From assembly GCA_041392165.1 (NCBI GenBank), contig JAWKMN010000002.1:434001-498000 (forward strand): 64,000 nt of DNA. The letters are read 5' to 3'. The DNA comes from Arenibacter sp041392165. GTDB taxonomy: Bacteria; Bacteroidota; Bacteroidia; Flavobacteriales; Flavobacteriaceae. The translations under genes and the position numbers were made by a program. Below, one piece after another: positions 45,287 through 55,055 of this stretch. Within the stretch, counting starts at the first letter, position 1. Each line of letters opens with the position of its first letter. A model generated the notes under the pieces. It saw only the letters and a list, made by a program, of their open reading frames with translations, did not search any database and was not told the DNA's origin.

Positions 45287-46566
45287 GTTAGTTCGTTTAA
45301 TCTATTGGCGTCCAATTTTAAGAAAATGAACAAAAGTGCCGTAAAAAATAATAGCCCGGAACCTCCATAACTAAAAAAGGGCAGTGGTATTCCAATAGTA
45401 GGCAAAACTCCAATGACCATACCTATATTTATGAAATAGTGTACAAACAATATAGAGATGACCCCATAGCCGTACATACGGCTGAAGTCGTTTTTTTGGC
45501 GTTCGGCCAAGTATACCAGCCGTAACAATAATGTCGTAAAAAGAATGACTACTGTGGCGGTACCCACAAATCCCCATTCTTCCCCTACAGTGCTGAATAT
45601 GTAATCGGTATGCTGTTCAGGGACAAAATCACCTTTGGTGCGCGTTCCCTCTAAAAACCCTTTCCCGGATAGGCCTCCGGATTCAATGGCTTTTTCGGAT
45701 TGATAGGTGTTATAACCTATATTTTTTCGGATTTCTTCCAGTTTCTTGGGATCCTTTTCCAATCGAAGCCATAGACTGAACCTATCCCTATGCCGTTGTT
45801 CAAAAACATTGTTAAAAACGAAATTTACGGAAAGGGAAAATAACACTATGGCTACATAAATAAGGGTAACCGGTATTATCGGAACCTTGAAGGAGGGTTT
45901 TTTTAATAATAGGAACAGTGCCAATAGTAGCCCAAGGATTATGCCTACCCAAATAGTGCCGAACATCAATGTTAAAATAAATATAAGGATTACCATAACC
46001 CCTATTCCAAGATAGTAGAGTGGGAGACCCTCCCTGAAAATTACAAAGATCAGGGCAAAGAAGACCAGGGCACTTCCAGGATCAGGCTGGGGGATGATCA
46101 GGAATGCCGGTATCAATATAATCAAAATTGCGATCATTTGGTCTTTTCGGCGCTTTATATCGGTCTGTATGTCACTTAAATATTTGGCCAGGGCAAGTGC
46201 GGTGGCCACTTTGGCAAATTCGGAAGGCTGTAGGTTGTAAAAACCAAGGTCGTACCAAGAGGTAGCTCCGGAAATGGTCTTGCCAAAGACAAAAAGGCCC
46301 AGGAGCAATACTATGGAAATAATATAAAACAGACTGGAAAATCGTTCATAGAAATTGGCTTCCAATGCCAGGATAATGATGATGGATACGGCACTTGTTC
46401 CTATGAAAAACAATTGTTTTCCATGTAATGCGGCAAAATTGAATATGGAAGGGTCGTTGTCTGTAAAAGTGCTGGAATATATGTTTATCCAACCAATAAA
46501 AACTAAGGGGATGTATATGAGAACGCTAAACCAATCCAAGCGTTTAAGGACACTTTTACCAGACAC
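45283..46566 (-). CDS. rodA: Peptidoglycan polymerase RodA (SEDS family)
   Basis: A 427-residue polytopic protein of about ten transmembrane helices. Signatures: NLQPSEFAKVATALALAKYL (about 112-131), PDPGSALVF (about 160), YNTYQSEKAIESGGLSGKG (about 285), FVPEQHTDYIFSTVGEEWGFVG (about 315-336) and PLPFFSYGGSGLL near 400. The SEDS glycosyltransferase with PBP2 builds the lateral wall in rod-shaped cells. It overlaps mrdA by 11 bp and is the last gene of the mre operon. Convergent with the endonuclease gene. Confidence 0.95.
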   Translation of the reverse strand: MSGKSVLKRLDWFSVLIYIPLVFIGWINIYSSTFTDNDPSIFNFAALHGKQLFFIGTSAVSIIIILALEANFYERFSSLFYIISIVLLLGLFVFGKTISGATSWYDLGFYNLQPSEFAKVATALALAKYLSDIQTDIKRRKDQMIAILIILIPAFLIIPQPDPGSALVFFALIFVIFREGLPLYYLGIGVMVILIFILTLMFGTIWVGIILGLLLALFLLLKKPSFKVPIIPVTLIYVAIVLFSLSVNFVFNNVFEQRHRDRFSLWLRLEKDPKKLEEIRKNIGYNTYQSEKAIESGGLSGKGFLEGTRTKGDFVPEQHTDYIFSTVGEEWGFVGTATVVILFTTLLLRLVYLAERQKNDFSRMYGYGVISILFVHYFINIGMVIGVLPTIGIPLPFFSYGGSGLLFFTALLFIFLKLDANRLNELT

Positions 46567-48424
46567 GTTCGTTTATTTTAAAAGGTTGTCCACTATATGG
46601 TTTTGCATATTCGTTTTCCAATGTTTTTTCCAACATTTTTTTCTCCAGATCGGAACGGGTTATTTCTCTTTTTAGGTATTTTTCGATCATTAGCGTGGCA
46701 ATGTGCCCGGCATAGCGAGAGCCGAAATACCCGTTTTCTATATAGACGGCAATGGCAATTTTAGGGTTGTCGACAGGTGCGAAGGCAACAAAAACGGAAT
46801 TGTCCGTCAATTGGGTGCGTACCCCGTTTATTCTGGTAAAGTTTTCTACGGTTCCCGTTTTGCCCGCCATTTCTATGCCCTTTACCTGTAACCATCTTGC
46901 GGTTCCTTGAATATATACGTCTGCCATGGCAGCTATGACGGGTTCAAAATGCCGTTTGTCTATGGTGGTATGTTTTGCTTCGGTAAATTCGGGGATAGCG
47001 ATTTCCTCGGTTCCTATTTTTTTAAGGATATGGGGTGTAAAATAATAGCCACGGTTGGCAATGGCGGCTACCATATTTGCCAATTGGATGGGAGTGGTCT
47101 CTACTTCCCCCTGTCCTATGGCATTGGATATAATGGTAGAAGAAGACCATCGGTTGGGGCCATAGAGTCGGTCGTAATACGCTCGATTCGGTATTCTTCC
47201 CGGCCTTCCCGTGGGCAGGTCATATCCCAGATAGGTGCCAAGGCCAAAACTTTTCATGTGTTTTTCCCATACATCCATACCTTCGCCCGAAGTGGGGAAC
47301 TGATCATAAAACTTCCGAAATGCCCCTGCCGAAAAAGCATTGCATGAGCGGTAAAGGCCCGTGTGTAAATTACGGGTTCCGCCTCCGCAATGACATCCCC
47401 TTTTTCTTCGGCCTACGTAGAAACCGTTGTAGCAATGAAAAGTAGTTTCGGGCGTGATGGCTCCCTCTTGCAACGCTACAAGGGCGTTTAAGGTCTTAAA
47501 GGGCGATCCCGGAGATTGGGAGGCCAGTATTGAACGATCAAAGGTGGGCTTTGAAATGGTGTCATAGTGTAATTTGCTGTAATTCCTTGACCTTTCCCTG
47601 CCTACCAATAGGGAAGGGTCGTACGATGGCCCGGAAATTAACGCCAATATTTCACCTGAGGCCGGTTCCAAGGCTACGATGCCCCCATGTTTTCCCACCA
47701 TCAACTTTTCACCATATTCCTGAAGCAATTTGTCTATAGTAACGCTTATTTGTTGTCCTTGTTCTGGGAGGGTATCCCAAGTACCGTTCTTGTAAGGGCC
47801 GATATCCCTGTTGAATCGGTCTTTTTGAATATACTTTACACCTTTGTGGCCCCTTAAAATAGACTCGTATTCTTTTTCAATACCCGTAGTTCCTTTTAAT
47901 TCGCCAGCGGCATAGGACGGATTGCGTTCCAAATCCCATTCGTTGACTTCGCTGATGTATCCCAAAACGTTGGCGCCACTGGTGGTATCGTAATAGCGCA
48001 GTGATCTTTTTTGAATATAGAACCCTTCAAATCTCCTCATTTTTTCTTGAAGCCTTCCATAATCTTCTTTGGATAACTGGGGTACCAAAACGGAGGGAAG
48101 TCTTGGGGAATAGACCTTGGCTTTCCTTAACTGGGACATAAACCTTTCTTTATCGATTCCCAATAGATTGCAAAATTCAAGGGTATCCAAGGGTTTTACC
48201 TCTCTTGGAATGACCATAACGTCATAGGCCGGTTGGTTTGCCACCAGAAGTTTTCCATTTCTATCATATATGTACCCCCTTTCCGGATAGTCGTAAACTG
48301 CTTTTATAGCCGGATCCTCCAATATTTGATTGGGGGAAAAACTAAATATCTGCAGATAGGACAATCTTCCGATAAAAGTTATTCCAACCAATAATATAAT
48401 GGAGGATAATAAGATTTTTCTCAT
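46556..48424 (-). CDS. mrdA: Penicillin-binding protein 2 (peptidoglycan transpeptidase)
   Basis: A 622-residue class B PBP with an N-terminal transmembrane helix (about 5-25), pedestal domain, and a transpeptidase with SPFK (catalytic Ser307, Lys310), SCN (360-362) and KTGT (522-525). The cysteine-rich loop GCHCGGG (343-349) and PTSGEGMDVWEKHMKSF sits between the first two motifs. It cross-links wall strands made by RodA during elongation and is a beta-lactam target. It overlaps mreD by 4 bp and rodA by 11 bp. Confidence 0.95.
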   Translation of the reverse strand: MRKILLSSIILLVGITFIGRLSYLQIFSFSPNQILEDPAIKAVYDYPERGYIYDRNGKLLVANQPAYDVMVIPREVKPLDTLEFCNLLGIDKERFMSQLRKAKVYSPRLPSVLVPQLSKEDYGRLQEKMRRFEGFYIQKRSLRYYDTTSGANVLGYISEVNEWDLERNPSYAAGELKGTTGIEKEYESILRGHKGVKYIQKDRFNRDIGPYKNGTWDTLPEQGQQISVTIDKLLQEYGEKLMVGKHGGIVALEPASGEILALISGPSYDPSLLVGRERSRNYSKLHYDTISKPTFDRSILASQSPGSPFKTLNALVALQEGAITPETTFHCYNGFYVGRRKRGCHCGGGTRNLHTGLYRSCNAFSAGAFRKFYDQFPTSGEGMDVWEKHMKSFGLGTYLGYDLPTGRPGRIPNRAYYDRLYGPNRWSSSTIISNAIGQGEVETTPIQLANMVAAIANRGYYFTPHILKKIGTEEIAIPEFTEAKHTTIDKRHFEPVIAAMADVYIQGTARWLQVKGIEMAGKTGTVENFTRINGVRTQLTDNSVFVAFAPVDNPKIAIAVYIENGYFGSRYAGHIATLMIEKYLKREITRSDLEKKMLEKTLENEYAKPYSGQPFKINERVW

Positions 48425-48930
48425 TCTTTTTTAATACTAAAAAGTGAACTTAATAGTAGGCACAATATTAAGGTGGCCAAACTGATAGTTAGTACTTTTT
48501 GTAAAATTAACAGTGTATTTTCAAAACTGAAAATTTCCAGGGTATAGAAAACTAAATGGTGTATTATAATCAATAACGTTAAAAACGTAATTTGTTGTGC
48601 TTTAGTGGTATTCGTCAGTTTAAAATTTTGAAATTCATAGTTTACACCAAAACAAAAACGCATTATGGTTGGCCTCAAATAGGCAATGGTAACGGTGGCG
48701 GCAGCATGAATGGCAACGGTGTCAGAAAATAAATCTATTAAGAAGCCAAGAAGAAAACTTAACAGTAGAAATAATTGTCTTTTTTCCTTAATGGGATACC
48801 AATAGAGAAATAGAATATACACCATTGGGTTAATATATCCAAAAAAATTGAGCTTATTAAAAACCAATACCTGTACTAAAATTAATAGTACAAATCTAAT
48901 AACGTTGATAAAGTAGCTATTGTGAATCAT
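48421..48930 (-). CDS. mreD: Rod shape-determining protein MreD
   Basis: A 169-residue integral membrane protein with five to six helices, including FYINPMVYILFLYWYPIKEKRQ and FLLGFLIDLFSDTVAIHAAATV. MreD recruits and stimulates PBP2 with MreC. It overlaps mreC by 14 bp and mrdA by 4 bp. The call rests on position plus the hydrophobic pattern; the sequence is weakly conserved, as usual for MreD. Confidence 0.88.
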   Translation of the reverse strand: MIHNSYFINVIRFVLLILVQVLVFNKLNFFGYINPMVYILFLYWYPIKEKRQLFLLLSFLLGFLIDLFSDTVAIHAAATVTIAYLRPTIMRFCFGVNYEFQNFKLTNTTKAQQITFLTLLIIIHHLVFYTLEIFSFENTLLILQKVLTISLATLILCLLLSSLFSIKKE

Positions 48931-49738
48931 TACTGGTCTTGGCTTCTAATTCTATTATTTCTTCCCGCTGCGTGTTTTCTATTACGTAAATGCTTTTAAT
49001 TGCGGCCATATTGTTAAAGAGCCCTATGTCTATACTATATGAACTTTGCGCATTGTTAAGGTCAAATTTTTTGATGGTCCCTATGGGAATGTTTTCGGGA
49101 AAGATACTGGAACTGGCACCTGTAACTATGGTATCCCCTATTTTTACAGGTACCAATCTTTCAATGTCAACAAGTTGTACGGTATTGTAATCTTTCGTAT
49201 CCCATACCAAAGAACCGTAATGGTTGGTGTTCTTGATTTTTGCGTTGATTCTGGATTTAGTGTTTAGAAGACTCTGTACCGTTGTAAAATTTTTAGATGT
49301 ATTTTCCACTATTCCAAGGATTCCATTGGCAGTAATAACGCCCATATCGGGCTTTATGCCATGCGCACTTCCTTTTTTGATGGTTATATAATTACGGGGC
49401 AGGCTATAACTGTTTTTGATTACTTGGGAAGCAATGACCCTGTAGGTGATATTGGTAGTGTCCAACTGTAAGGAATCTTCCTTTTTTTGGTTAAAAAGAA
49501 GGTTTCTCAAGCGCTTATTTTCCTCAACAAGTTTTTTATTTTCTTCCCCAAGGCCAAAATAGGTGGTTATATTGCCGGTAATCCCATAGATATTTCCGGT
49601 TAGCCAGTTAGAGGAATTAAAGTATTTGGAACGGTGGTATGAATGCGATTGTACGGTAAGCGCCAAGGATATGATTAACAAGAAAAGATAGAGCAAGAAA
49701 TTTTTATATCTTAATATAAAGTTGATAATCTGCCGCAT
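48917..49738 (-). CDS. mreC: Rod shape-determining protein MreC
   Basis: A 273-residue bitopic protein with one transmembrane helix (about 12-30), a coiled-coil (about 62-90; EENKKLVEENKRLRNLL) and the C-terminal two-lobe beta domain (ASQVIKNSYSLPRNYITIKKG, MGVITANGILGIV, GDTIVTGASSSIFPENIPIG). MreC assembles along the periplasmic side and links MreB to PBP2. It is separated from mreB by 122 bases, so a secondary promoter is possible there. Overlaps mreD. Confidence 0.95.
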   Translation of the reverse strand: MRQIINFILRYKNFLLYLFLLIISLALTVQSHSYHRSKYFNSSNWLTGNIYGITGNITTYFGLGEENKKLVEENKRLRNLLFNQKKEDSLQLDTTNITYRVIASQVIKNSYSLPRNYITIKKGSAHGIKPDMGVITANGILGIVENTSKNFTTVQSLLNTKSRINAKIKNTNHYGSLVWDTKDYNTVQLVDIERLVPVKIGDTIVTGASSSIFPENIPIGTIKKFDLNNAQSSYSIDIGLFNNMAAIKSIYVIENTQREEIIELEAKTSNDSQ

Positions 49739-49860
49739 TCACTTAAATTGTTTTGTCTAACCTTATTTGGGCAACTGCCCAGTAAAGCAATTAAGGCTTG
49801 TTAGCTATTTTTGAACCATTTAAAAAATGGTAGTGCCGATTGTCTTTGGGAGCCAAATAA

Positions 49861-50889
49861 CTATTTAATTAAAATGCTCTTGTAGCGCTCCAAGTTTTTT
49901 AGGGCAATACCGGTACCCCTTACCACTGCCCTTAATGGATCTTCCGCTATATACACCGGTAGATCCGTTTTTTGGGACAAACGCCTGTCAAGCCCCCTTA
50001 GCATGGATCCGCCCCCAGCTAAATAAATACCGGTGTTATAGATGTCCGCTGCCAGTTCGGGGGGTGTTTGGGACAATGTTTCCATAACGGCATCCTCTAC
50101 CCTTAAAATAGATTTATCCAAGGCTTTGGCTATTTCACGGTAGGAAATGGATACTTGTTTGGGTTTCCCGGTCAGTAGGTCCCTACCCTGAACGGACATT
50201 TCATCCGGAGGGGTCTGCAGGTCTTCGGTAGCAGATCCAATGGTAATCTTTATATTCTCTGCCGTACTCTCCCCAACATAAAGGTTGTGCTGGGTACGCA
50301 TATAATAGATAATGTCGTTTGTAAAAACGTCCCCGGCAATTTTGACCGATTTGTCGCAAACAATCCCGCCCAGGGCAATTACGGCAATTTCGGTGGTACC
50401 GCCCCCTATATCCACGATCATATTTCCTTTGGGTTGCATAATATCCAGACCGATACCAATAGCTGCGGCCATTGGTTCATGGATAAGGTAGACCTCTTTC
50501 CCGTTAACACGTTCGGCCGACTCCTTAACGGCGCGCATTTCCACCTCTGTAATTCCGGAAGGGATACAGATAACCATTCTCAAGGCCGGTGGAAACCACT
50601 TTTTCTTTAGTGCCGGTATGTTTTTGATGAACATATTGATCATCTTTTCCGAGGCGTCAAAATCGGCAATGACCCCGTCCTTTAAAGGACGTATGGTCTT
50701 TATATTTTCATGGGTCTTTCCTTGCATCATATTGGCTTCCTTGCCAACGGCGATTATTTTGCCACTTATTCTGTCCCTGGCCACAATAGATGGACTGTCT
50801 ACCACCACTTTGTCGTTGTGAATGATGAGGGTGTTGGCAGTACCTAAGTCTATTGCAATCTCCTCGGTTAAGAAATCAAAGAATCCCAT
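49861..50889 (-). CDS. mreB: Rod shape-determining protein MreB
   Basis: A 342-residue bacterial actin. Nucleotide motifs are IDLGTANT (14-21), VDIGGGTTEIAVI (about 162-174) and AGGGSMLRGLD (about 286-296); AVKESAERVNGKEVYLIHEPMAAAIG is also typical. MreB filaments at the inner membrane position the wall-elongation enzymes. It heads the mre operon, 54 bases downstream of purH, and may be read from purH or from a promoter with weak TTACTTTTA just upstream. Confidence 0.97.
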   Translation of the reverse strand: MGFFDFLTEEIAIDLGTANTLIIHNDKVVVDSPSIVARDRISGKIIAVGKEANMMQGKTHENIKTIRPLKDGVIADFDASEKMINMFIKNIPALKKKWFPPALRMVICIPSGITEVEMRAVKESAERVNGKEVYLIHEPMAAAIGIGLDIMQPKGNMIVDIGGGTTEIAVIALGGIVCDKSVKIAGDVFTNDIIYYMRTQHNLYVGESTAENIKITIGSATEDLQTPPDEMSVQGRDLLTGKPKQVSISYREIAKALDKSILRVEDAVMETLSQTPPELAADIYNTGIYLAGGGSMLRGLDRRLSQKTDLPVYIAEDPLRAVVRGTGIALKNLERYKSILIK

Positions 50890-50943
50890 TTATGTAGTTG
50901 TATTTCGGTTTAAATGTCAGTTTGATCGTTAAAAGTAATAAAA

Positions 50944-52476
50944 TTAATGTTTAAAATGACGTGTACCGGTCATTACCATTGCAATTCCATTTTCATTACA
51001 ATAATCGATGCTAAGTTGATCCTTAATGGAGCCTCCAGGTTGTATAACGCTGGTTATTCCACTTTTATGCGCAATTTCTACACAATCCGGAAAAGGAAAG
51101 AAGGCATCACTGGCCAATACGGCCCCTTCTAGATCAAAATCAAAGGATCGGGCCTTGTGGATAGCTTGGTTTAGGGCATCTACACGGGAAGTTTGGCCAG
51201 TGCCACTGGCACACAATTGTTTGTTTTTGGCAAGAACAATAGTGTTGCTTTTGGTGTGTTTGCATAATTTTGAAGCAAAGATCAAATCTTCCAGTTCCCT
51301 ATCCGTAGGTTTTTTATTGGTAGCATGGGTAAGGTCGGAAATCTTATCGGTCTTTTCATCCTTTTCCTGTACTAAGACACCATTTAGACATGTTCTGACC
51401 GTCATTTTTGGAAGGTTTACTTCATGTTGGGCAAGAATGATTCTGTTTTTCTTGCCTTTTAAGATGTCCAGGGCCACGGGGGTAAAGCTAGGTGCGATGA
51501 CCACTTCGCAAAAAAGATTGTGGATTTCTTCGGCAGTGGGTTCGTCTATTTCAACATTACTGATCAATATTCCGCCAAAGGCCGAAACAGGATCGCCCGC
51601 CAATGCATCAATATAGGCCTGGTGAATAGTTGGCCTGGTAGCAAGGCCACAGGCATTATTGTGTTTCAAAATGGCGAAAGTGGGGGCATCGTTCTTAAAT
51701 TCGTGGATAAGGTTTACAGCGGCATCCACATCCAATAAATTGTTGTAGGAAAGTTCCTTGCCGTGCAGTTTGTTGAATATGGCGTCAAAATCACCAAAGA
51801 AAAAACCTTTTTGATGGGGGTTTTCGCCATAACGAAGGACCTGTCCGTGGGTTTCACTTAATTTGAACGCAGCCTCTTCTTGGTTCTTGTTGAAGTAATT
51901 AAAAATGGCCGAATCGTAATGCGATGACACATTGAAGGATTTGGTGGCAAAACGTTTGCGGTCTTCCAAAGTAGTACTGCCATTTCCTTTGGTAATCATT
52001 TCCAGAACTTCTTCATAATCGTTCATGGAGGAAACGCAAAGCGTATCCTTGTAATTCTTGGCCGCCGCACGTATTAATGATATGCCCCCTATATCTATTT
52101 TTTCAATAATATCCTGCTCGGAAGCTCCACTGGCAACTGTTTTTTCAAAAGGATAAAGATCCACAATGACGATATCCAACTGTGGAATTTCGAATTCCTT
52201 CAATTGTGCCTGGTCACTTTCATTGTCCTGTCGGTTCAATATACCGCCAAACACCTTGGGGTGTAAGGTTTTTACCCTGCCGCCCAATATGGATGGATAG
52301 CTGGTGACGTCCTCTACGGGCACTACGTCTATTCCCAACCCCTTAATGAATGTTTCCGTACCTCCCGTTGAATAGATGGTAATTCCCAATTCATTAAACT
52401 TTTTTACCAATGGCTCTAGCCCATCTTTATGAAAAACAGATATTAAGGCTGAGGCAGCTTTTTTAGTGGTACTCAT
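50944..52476 (-). CDS. purH: Bifunctional AICAR formyltransferase/IMP cyclohydrolase PurH
   Basis: A 510-residue enzyme for the last two steps of IMP synthesis. The MGS-like IMP cyclohydrolase domain is at about 1-195, with STGGT (36-40) and GGRVKTLHP (65-73). The AICAR transformylase half has RYGENPHQ (215-222), KHNNACG (271-277) and C-terminal SDAFFPFPD and GGSIKDQLSIDYCNENGIAMVMTG. It is a little shorter than the enterobacterial protein, as in other Bacteroidota. A -7 box lies 35 bases upstream; mreB follows after 54 bases. Confidence 0.96.
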   Translation of the reverse strand: MSTTKKAASALISVFHKDGLEPLVKKFNELGITIYSTGGTETFIKGLGIDVVPVEDVTSYPSILGGRVKTLHPKVFGGILNRQDNESDQAQLKEFEIPQLDIVIVDLYPFEKTVASGASEQDIIEKIDIGGISLIRAAAKNYKDTLCVSSMNDYEEVLEMITKGNGSTTLEDRKRFATKSFNVSSHYDSAIFNYFNKNQEEAAFKLSETHGQVLRYGENPHQKGFFFGDFDAIFNKLHGKELSYNNLLDVDAAVNLIHEFKNDAPTFAILKHNNACGLATRPTIHQAYIDALAGDPVSAFGGILISNVEIDEPTAEEIHNLFCEVVIAPSFTPVALDILKGKKNRIILAQHEVNLPKMTVRTCLNGVLVQEKDEKTDKISDLTHATNKKPTDRELEDLIFASKLCKHTKSNTIVLAKNKQLCASGTGQTSRVDALNQAIHKARSFDFDLEGAVLASDAFFPFPDCVEIAHKSGITSVIQPGGSIKDQLSIDYCNENGIAMVMTGTRHFKH

Positions 52477-52510
52477 TTTGTTGTGATTGTTGTTATGGAT
52501 TATAAGGACA

Positions 52511-52518
52511 CAAAAGTA
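52511..52518 (-). promoter_or_regulatory. -7 box before purH
   Basis: Minus-strand TACTTTTG, a perfect TAnnTTTG, ends 34 bases before the purH ATG. The same AATTACTTTTGTGTC context occurs before topA at 61926-61939. No clear -33 TTTG. Confidence 0.5.
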
Positions 52519-52569
52519 ATTTTTTTGTACTTAAAAATCAGTAGGATTATCAACAATCGCCCTAAAGTT

Positions 52570-53022
52570 TTAAAGAATTTTGGACACTTCCCGGTTTACG
52601 TATTCCAAAAAACGCTCGTCTTCTTCTGAAAATGGATCCGGAGTATTGGAATCGATGTCTATTTGGCCAATATTTACCCCATTTAGGAATAGTGGGATTA
52701 CTATTTCCGCCTTTACGGTTATGCTACAGGCTATATAGTTGTCTTGGGCCTTTACATCGGGGACTACAAAGTTTTGATTGGATACCGCTACCTGTCCACA
52801 TATCCCTTTGCCAAAAGGAATTATGGTATGGTCTGTTGGGATTCCGGCATATGGGCCCAATTTTAGCTCTTCCCTATCCCCGTTTCTGAAGTAGAACCCT
52901 ACCCAATCGTAATGCGGAACATTTTCTTTCAGCAATTCGCAAATGGCCTGCATTTTTTCGGTGGTACTTTTATGGGGATCGTTTGTAATGGCGGAAACCT
53001 GTAGTTTTAATGCGGTAAACAT
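52570..53022 (-). CDS. GAF domain protein, free methionine-(R)-sulfoxide reductase-like
   Basis: A 150-residue single GAF domain. It shows the fRMsr pattern: HYDWVGFYFRNGDREELKLGPYAG, then FGKGICGQVAV with a first conserved Cys, VVPDVKAQDNYIACS with the second (catalytic position) Cys, and AEIVIPLFLNG. Known free methionine sulfoxide reductases have IACD; here Asp is replaced by Ser after the catalytic Cys, so activity is likely but not certain. It would reduce free methionine-R-sulfoxide, complementing MsrA and MsrB nearby. A TATTTTTG -7 box ends 13 bases before the start (53036-53043). Confidence 0.82.
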   Translation of the reverse strand: MFTALKLQVSAITNDPHKSTTEKMQAICELLKENVPHYDWVGFYFRNGDREELKLGPYAGIPTDHTIIPFGKGICGQVAVSNQNFVVPDVKAQDNYIACSITVKAEIVIPLFLNGVNIGQIDIDSNTPDPFSEEDERFLEYVNREVSKIL

Positions 53023-53035
53023 AGGGTGTTTTTGG

Positions 53036-53043
53036 CAAAAATA
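53036..53043 (-). promoter_or_regulatory. -7 box before the fRMsr-like gene
   Basis: Minus-strand TATTTTTG, perfect TAnnTTTG, ends 13 bases before the ATG at 53022, implying a very short leader or none. No -33 TTTG at 19 bases. Confidence 0.45.
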
Positions 53044-53200
53044 AGGCTATTCCAAATCCTCTTGGCCATAAAGTCTCCCAAACATTCTATATAATCCTGT
53101 TTTGGATAGTCTTTGTCCTTAATTTTGGTATGTATGGTGGGTATCGTAAGGATAATATCGATGATGGGCGGCATCATGAATAAGGAGGACCGGTAATAAA

Positions 53201-53232
53201 AAAACCGTCCCTGGAATCCCAAGGACGGTTTT
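53201..53232 (-). terminator. Intrinsic terminator after groEL
   Basis: AAAACCGTCC (53201-53210) pairs with GGACGGTTTT (53223-53232) over a 12-base loop. On the minus strand a T tract follows (TTTTTTTATT). It lies 34 bases after the groEL stop. Confidence 0.88.
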
Positions 53233-53265
53233 TGTAATTATAAATTGCCTGTGGCGGCTCGCCAC

Positions 53266-54894
53266 TTACATCATTCCCGGCATTCCACCGCCCATTGGGG
53301 GGGCTGCAGGGGCATCCTCCTTAATGTCGGTCAATGCACATTCGGTAGTCAAGATCATTCCGGCAACAGAAGCGGCATTTTCCAATGCAATTCTAGTTAC
53401 CTTCTTAGGGTCTATTATACCAGCCTTGATCATTTCTACATATTTTTCCGATTTGGCATCGTAACCAAAATCTCCTTTACCTTCCAAAACTTTGGCCACT
53501 ACTACAGATCCTTCACCTCCAGCGTTTTCCACGATGGTTCTTAAAGGGGATTCTACAGCTCTTGCAACGATTTGAACCCCGGTTTCCTCATCGGCATTTT
53601 CTGCCTTGATTTTGGCAAGTACGGATTTGGCCCTAACCAAAGCAACACCTCCACCGGCAACGATTCCTTCTTCAACGGCAGCTCTTGTAGCGTGAAGGGC
53701 ATCATCTACCCTATCCTTTTTCTCTTTCATTTCTACCTCAGAGGCGGCACCAACATAAAGAACGGCAACACCTCCGGCCAATTTGGCCAAACGTTCCTGT
53801 AATTTTTCCTTATCGTAATCTGAAGTGGTAGATTCGATTTGGGATTTGATCTGGTTTACCCTTGTCTTAATGGTTTTTGGGGCACCTGAACCGTTTACAA
53901 TGGTGGTGTTGTCCTTATCAATGGTAATTTTTTCACAGGTACCAAGCATGTCCAAGGTAGCATTTTCCATTGTAAAGCCTCTTTCCTCTGCAATTACGGT
54001 TCCACCGGTAAGGATGGCTATATCTTCCAACATTGCCTTTCTTCTGTCGCCAAATCCTGGCGCCTTAACAGCGGCAATCTTTAAAGATCCCCTTAATTTG
54101 TTTACTACCAATGTAGCCAAAGCCTCTCCGTCAACATCCTCTGCAATGATCAAAAGAGGTTTCCCTGATTGCGCTACAGGTTCCAATACAGGTAACAAAT
54201 CCTTCATGGAAGAAATCTTCTTGTCATATAGTAATATGTAAGGATTCTCCAAGTCGGCTGTCATTTTTTCAGAATCGGTAACAAAGTACGGAGAAAGATA
54301 TCCCCGGTCGAATTGCATACCTTCTACAACATCAACATAAGTATCTGTTCCTTTGGCCTCTTCTACCGTGATAACACCTTCCTTACCAACTTTTTGGAAC
54401 GCTTGGGCAATAAGGTCGCCAATGGTTTCATCGTTATTGGAGGAAATAGCAGCTACCTGTTTGATCTTTTCCGAAGAATCGCCTACTTTTTTTGTCTGTT
54501 TGGCCAGGTCTTCAACAATAGCATCCACAGCCTTGTCTATACCTCTTTTTAGGTCCATTGGATTGGCACCTGCAGCTACGTTCTTCAAGCCTTCTTTTAC
54601 AATAGCTTGTGCAAGAACGGTTGCGGTAGTGGTACCGTCACCCGCCAAATCATTGGTTTTGGAAGCAACTTCCTTTACCATTTGGGCGCCCATGTTCTCA
54701 AGAGGGTCTGCCAATTCAATTTCTTTGGCCACCGTAACACCATCCTTGGTAATATTTGGTGCGCCAAATGATTTACTGATGATTACATTTCTACCTTTAG
54801 GTCCTAAGGTTACTTTTACTGCGTTAGCCAATGCATCGACACCTCTTTTTAGGCCATCCCTTGCATCGATATCAAATTTTATATCTTTTGCCAT
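53266..54894 (-). CDS. groEL: Chaperonin GroEL
   Basis: A 542-residue HSP60 that folds proteins in a double-ring complex with GroES. Signatures: KVTLGPKGRNVIISK (about 28-42), VAGDGTTTATVLA-type stretch DLAGDGTTTATVLAQ (about 83-97), AAVEEGIVAGGGVALVRA (about 404-421), and the Gly/Met-rich tail ending GGGMPGMM. Normal length. It is downstream of groES with a 161-base gap, longer than usual, containing two small hairpins. Ends at a good terminator. Confidence 0.98.
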   Translation of the reverse strand: MAKDIKFDIDARDGLKRGVDALANAVKVTLGPKGRNVIISKSFGAPNITKDGVTVAKEIELADPLENMGAQMVKEVASKTNDLAGDGTTTATVLAQAIVKEGLKNVAAGANPMDLKRGIDKAVDAIVEDLAKQTKKVGDSSEKIKQVAAISSNNDETIGDLIAQAFQKVGKEGVITVEEAKGTDTYVDVVEGMQFDRGYLSPYFVTDSEKMTADLENPYILLYDKKISSMKDLLPVLEPVAQSGKPLLIIAEDVDGEALATLVVNKLRGSLKIAAVKAPGFGDRRKAMLEDIAILTGGTVIAEERGFTMENATLDMLGTCEKITIDKDNTTIVNGSGAPKTIKTRVNQIKSQIESTTSDYDKEKLQERLAKLAGGVAVLYVGAASEVEMKEKKDRVDDALHATRAAVEEGIVAGGGVALVRAKSVLAKIKAENADEETGVQIVARAVESPLRTIVENAGGEGSVVVAKVLEGKGDFGYDAKSEKYVEMIKAGIIDPKKVTRIALENAASVAGMILTTECALTDIKEDAPAAPPMGGGMPGMM

Positions 54895-55055
54895 TTTTGT
54901 AATAATTTTTTTTGAAGGCTTTAAGCTTTATGCTCTTGGCCTTATGTTTGTGAATTTAATTTCATTTATCATTCCAAAATAAGACGGAATGAGACTTGTT
55001 ATGCTCTTTTTTTGTTGTTTGGAATTTTCCCTGTATTTAGGGAATGGGAGCAATA

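Noticed and set aside
53007..53222. 71-residue minus-strand frame between groEL and the fRMsr-like gene
   Set aside because: It overlaps the GAF start and the groEL terminator, and its sequence shows no recognisable features.
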